Positions 5,955 to 7,530 of a DNA stretch of 7,530 nucleotides are shown piece after piece. Location: assembly GCA_036395835.1 (NCBI GenBank), contig DASWCW010000051.1:1-7530 (forward strand). Reading direction: 5' to 3'. Source of the DNA: AP-16 sp036395835. GTDB lineage: Bacteria > Pseudomonadota > Alphaproteobacteria > Rhizobiales > Xanthobacteraceae. Positions within the stretch are counted from its first letter, which is position 1. Every line of letters begins with the position of its first letter. The position numbers and the translations under genes were made by a program. The notes below the pieces were generated by a model. It did no database searches. It saw only the letters and a list, made by a program, of their open reading frames with translations, and was not told the origin of the DNA.

Positions 5955-6356
5955 CTATCCCGTAGGATAAAAATCTGGCGTGAGCTCAGGTAGGATCCCC
6001 AACACAGTGCTTTTCAGCTGTTCTTGCGTGAACGGCTTTCGAATCGTCGCGGTGGCTTTTCTGTAGATCTTGTCATCACCGATGAACTTCATCGGGTCAT
6101 GGGCACTACAAATGATGACCTTGATGCTTTTGTCTTCCGGCACGGCTTCCAGAACATGCCCGCCTTGGGGTCCCTCCGGCAGCTTCAGATCCAGCGTCAT
6201 GAGATCGATCTTTGTCGCATTTTTCTGTCCAAGATGCTCAAGCGCCTGCTGTCCATTGCTCGCTACCAGCACGGGCGCGAAGCCCAGCGCTTCCAAACAC
6301 TCTTGGATTTCGCCAGCGACCCACACTTCATCTTCAACCACTAGCGCGGTTGGCAT
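5955..6356 (-). CDS. Single-domain response regulator (CheY-like receiver)
   Basis: A 133-residue protein consisting only of a receiver domain. The acidic metal-binding residues are in VVEDE (E8-D9-E10), the phosphate-accepting aspartate is D56 (LDLKLPEG), the switch Ser is S84 (IICSAHD), and the conserved lysine is K107 (RKPF). All are at normal spacing, so it should be phosphorylated by a histidine kinase or phosphotransfer protein. There is no output domain, so it acts by protein contact or in a phosphorelay. No kinase gene is in the window. GGAGG (6363-6367) lies six bases before ATG 6354-6356. The gene starts only 58 bases after the tRNA-Val 3' end, behind a strong hairpin. Its base composition is clearly less GC-rich than that of mrp or moaA, which may indicate later acquisition. 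Confidence 0.92.
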   Translation of the reverse strand: MPTALVVEDEVWVAGEIQECLEALGFAPVLVASNGQQALEHLGQKNATKIDLMTLDLKLPEGPQGGHVLEAVPEDKSIKVIICSAHDPMKFIGDDKIYRKATATIRKPFTQEQLKSTVLGILPELTPDFYPTG

Positions 6357-6381
6357 GCTGCACCTCCACCTTTTTCTACGG

Positions 6382-6417
6382 CCAGTCTTCCGGCTGCGTT
6401 GCAGCCGCGAAGACTGG
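6382..6417 (-). other. Strong hairpin starting at the tRNA CCA end, upstream of the response regulator
   Basis: CCAGTCTTC (6382-6390) plus CGGCTGC (6391-6397) pairs with GCAGCCG (6401-6407) plus GAAGACTGG (6409-6417), leaving a three-base loop and one unpaired base (6408). This is a 16-bp stem. On the transcribed minus strand its 5' arm begins with the CCA of tRNA-Val, and after the 3' arm comes CCGTAGAAAAAGG, then the Shine-Dalgarno site of the regulator gene. There is no T-tract on the transcribed side, so it is not a textbook intrinsic terminator; it may be a processing signal, attenuator or pause site. Confidence 0.8.
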
Positions 6418-6489
6418 TGGGCGCTGTAGGGATTGAACCTACGACCTCTCCCGTGTGAAGGGAACGCTCTCCCGCTGAGCTAAGCGCCC
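6415..6489 (-). tRNA. tRNA-Val, anticodon CAC, CCA end encoded
   Basis: The minus strand folds as a complete cloverleaf. The acceptor arm is GGGCGCT (6489-6483) with AGCGCCC (6425-6419); the D arm is GCTC/GAGC with a seven-base loop; the anticodon arm is TTCCC/GGGAG around TTCACAC, anticodon CAC for the valine codon GUG; the T arm is GTAGG/CCTAC around TTCAATC. The discriminator base is A (6418), and CCA is encoded at 6417-6415. The body is 72 bases without CCA, with no intron or mismatch except one G-U pair closing the anticodon stem. It reads GUG, a common valine codon in GC-rich genomes. It is transcribed in the same direction as the response-regulator gene. Confidence 0.97.
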
Positions 6490-6490
6490 T

Positions 6491-6513
6491 GCGCGCCCCC
6501 TTGGCGGGCGCGC
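6491..6513 (-). other. GC-rich hairpin directly before the tRNA 5' end
   Basis: GCGCGCCC (6491-6498) and GGGCGCGC (6506-6513) form an 8-bp perfect stem with a seven-base loop. It ends one base before the mature 5' end of tRNA-Val in the precursor. It could help separate the leader from the tRNA fold, or act as a weak terminator for the upstream hydrolase gene; no T-tract is present. Confidence 0.65.
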
Positions 6514-6553
6514 GACCAAGTTTCTTCCGACAGTACGACGGGAAGCAGGCAGG

Positions 6554-6582
6554 ATTTAAGAGAGCGCGCGAAGGAGTGTCAA
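6554..6582 (-). promoter_or_regulatory. Strong promoter for tRNA-Val (and possibly the response regulator)
   Basis: On the minus strand a perfect TTGACA (6577-6582) and TTAAAT (6554-6559, four of six) are separated by 17 bases. Transcription would begin near 6547, leaving a leader of about 58 bases before the tRNA at 6489. It lies in the 162-base gap after the hydrolase stop, the expected place, and is the best promoter match I found in the window. Confidence 0.75.
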
Positions 6583-6651
6583 CCGGTCGCGGACGAGCCC
6601 GTGCCGCCTCACTTCGCTGCCGCCTCCCGAGCGCGTCCGCCGCCCAGCCGC

Positions 6652-7530
6652 CTACGATCCCGTCGCTTCGTCGAGGAACGCCTGAACCGCCTCGAAAAGC
6701 TTGAGCCGGTTCCGCTCCATGACGATCGTGTGGGTTCCTTCTGCGAGCAGCACGTAGCGCTTGCCGGGCGAGTTCACGAGCAGGGGGAACAGCGTCTGCG
6801 CCATATAGGGCGGCGTGTCGCGGTCCCATTCCGCTTGGACCAGAAGCGTCGGAACCGCGATTTTCGCCGGATCGTAATACGCCTTTCCGGCCGACCAGTA
6901 CTCGGCGCCGTCCTGGACGCCGCCGTTCGGCGCGCGGACTAGGGGTGGATTCATCTTGGCACCCACGGGATCGGTCGCCCAAGTCGCGTCGGCCCAGGCA
7001 TCGAACCATCCCGCCGGGATCAGCGTCGCCTTCTTTTCCTCCGGGACGCCGGTGAGCCACCGCTCAAGCGCCTGCTCGCGGCGCACGGTCCGGTAGGCGC
7101 CCAGCGGGCCCGGGCCGGCCTGGACCAGAGACGGCGTCGTGCGGATCCAAACCGGCGCATACAGCACGAGTCGCTCGACGTTCTTGGGATTCTGGCTGGT
7201 GTAGGTGGCCATCAAGGTCGTGCCCCAGGACCAGCCGATCAAATTCAGTCGTGGAATGTTGCGGCGCTTGAGAATGAAATCGACAACCGAGCCGATATCT
7301 TTCACCGCGACGTCACCGCGGACGATGGGAGGATTGGCCTCCGGCTTGTCGTCCATCTCCTTTGGCCGGGTCGACTTGCCGTAGCCGCGCAGATCCAACA
7401 GATAAACGTCGTATCCGCGCGCGGCAATGTAATCCATCCAGGACATCCCGCCGAGCTGGAGATCGAAGGATGTGTGCGCCGGATAGGTCGCGCCGTGCAC
7501 GAACAGAACGGTGCGTTCCGGTTGAAAGCG
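6652..7530 (-). CDS. Alpha/beta hydrolase, 5' end outside window
   Basis: The frame is open to base 7530 and stops at TAG 6652-6654, giving 292 visible residues; the GTG at 7498-7500 is inside the HG motif and is not the start. The fold signatures are FVHGATYP (visible residues 10-17, oxyanion-hole region), DLRGYGKS (46-53), and the nucleophile elbow GWSWG (99-103, Ser101). The catalytic acid is probably D236 in AEWDRDTP and the catalytic His is H267 in EGTHT. A cap insertion of about 100 residues lies between strands 6 and 7. The protein probably hydrolyses an ester, amide or halide-type bond; the substrate is not evident. It is cytosolic or exported depending on the unseen N-terminus. The best match in general style is to prolyl-aminopeptidase/lipase-like hydrolases, without a specific assignment. 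Confidence 0.9.
   Translation of the reverse strand, partial: RFQPERTVLFVHGATYPAHTSFDLQLGGMSWMDYIAARGYDVYLLDLRGYGKSTRPKEMDDKPEANPPIVRGDVAVKDIGSVVDFILKRRNIPRLNLIGWSWGTTLMATYTSQNPKNVERLVLYAPVWIRTTPSLVQAGPGPLGAYRTVRREQALERWLTGVPEEKKATLIPAGWFDAWADATWATDPVGAKMNPPLVRAPNGGVQDGAEYWSAGKAYYDPAKIAVPTLLVQAEWDRDTPPYMAQTLFPLLVNSPGKRYVLLAEGTHTIVMERNRLKLFEAVQAFLDEATGS

Noticed and set aside
4966..5970. A 334-codon plus-strand frame over the DUF971 end and the DUF6580 gene
   Set aside because: The composition is Arg/Gln/His-rich without domain signature and it is antisense to a convincing membrane protein gene with a perfect Shine-Dalgarno site.
6415..6440. tRNA-Val 3' end as a phage or island attachment site
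   Set aside because: No integrase gene and no repeated copy of this sequence were seen in the window; kept only as a possibility in the findings.
6341..7060. A 239-codon minus-strand frame running through the hydrolase end, the promoter and the tRNA
   Set aside because: It would translate through the tRNA gene and is out of frame with the real hydrolase.

Overview
The window is about 7.5 kb of GC-rich bacterial chromosome. Protein style, the Mrp sequence with its SPDG-type N-terminal domain, and the tRNA sequence all suggest an alphaproteobacterium, probably of the order Hyphomicrobiales (Bradyrhizobium/Xanthobacteraceae-like). This assignment is inferred from memory of these families. Eight protein genes are supported, two of them cut by the window edges, plus one tRNA. 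There is no CRISPR array, insertion sequence, phage gene or toxin/defence module.

Left part (1-2500): the 3' end of a glutathione S-transferase gene overlaps by four bases (ATGA) the start of an RNase Z/PhnP-like metallo-beta-lactamase-fold hydrolase, so the two are probably translationally coupled. A 180-base convergent gap follows. It contains an AT-rich patch with short palindromes, unlike the rest of the window. Beyond it lies a beta-hydroxyacid dehydrogenase of the 3-hydroxyisobutyrate dehydrogenase type on the minus strand.

Middle part (2300-5240): an iron-sulfur/cofactor group. The plus strand carries mrp (apbC), a MIP18-like domain fused to a P-loop ATPase that is an Fe-S cluster carrier in this family. 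Converging on it with only 8 bases between is moaA, the radical-SAM enzyme of molybdopterin synthesis, with two [4Fe-4S] sites. Diverging from moaA is a small DUF971 protein. MIP18, Mrp ATPase and DUF971 are the three domains fused in plastid HCF101, so the locus looks like a split version of that architecture beside a likely Fe-S client.

Right part (5242-7530): everything is on the minus strand. In transcription order these are an alpha/beta hydrolase (5' end outside the window), a near-consensus promoter, tRNA-Val(CAC) with encoded CCA, a 16-bp hairpin whose first bases are that CCA, a stand-alone receiver-domain response regulator, and a DUF6580 membrane protein with its own weak promoter candidate. 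Only 58 bases separate the tRNA from the response-regulator start and most of them are hairpin. The regulator therefore has little room for its own promoter and may be expressed by read-through from the tRNA promoter. This is the least ordinary feature of the window. Overall the region is mainly housekeeping, and no clear new multi-gene system is visible.
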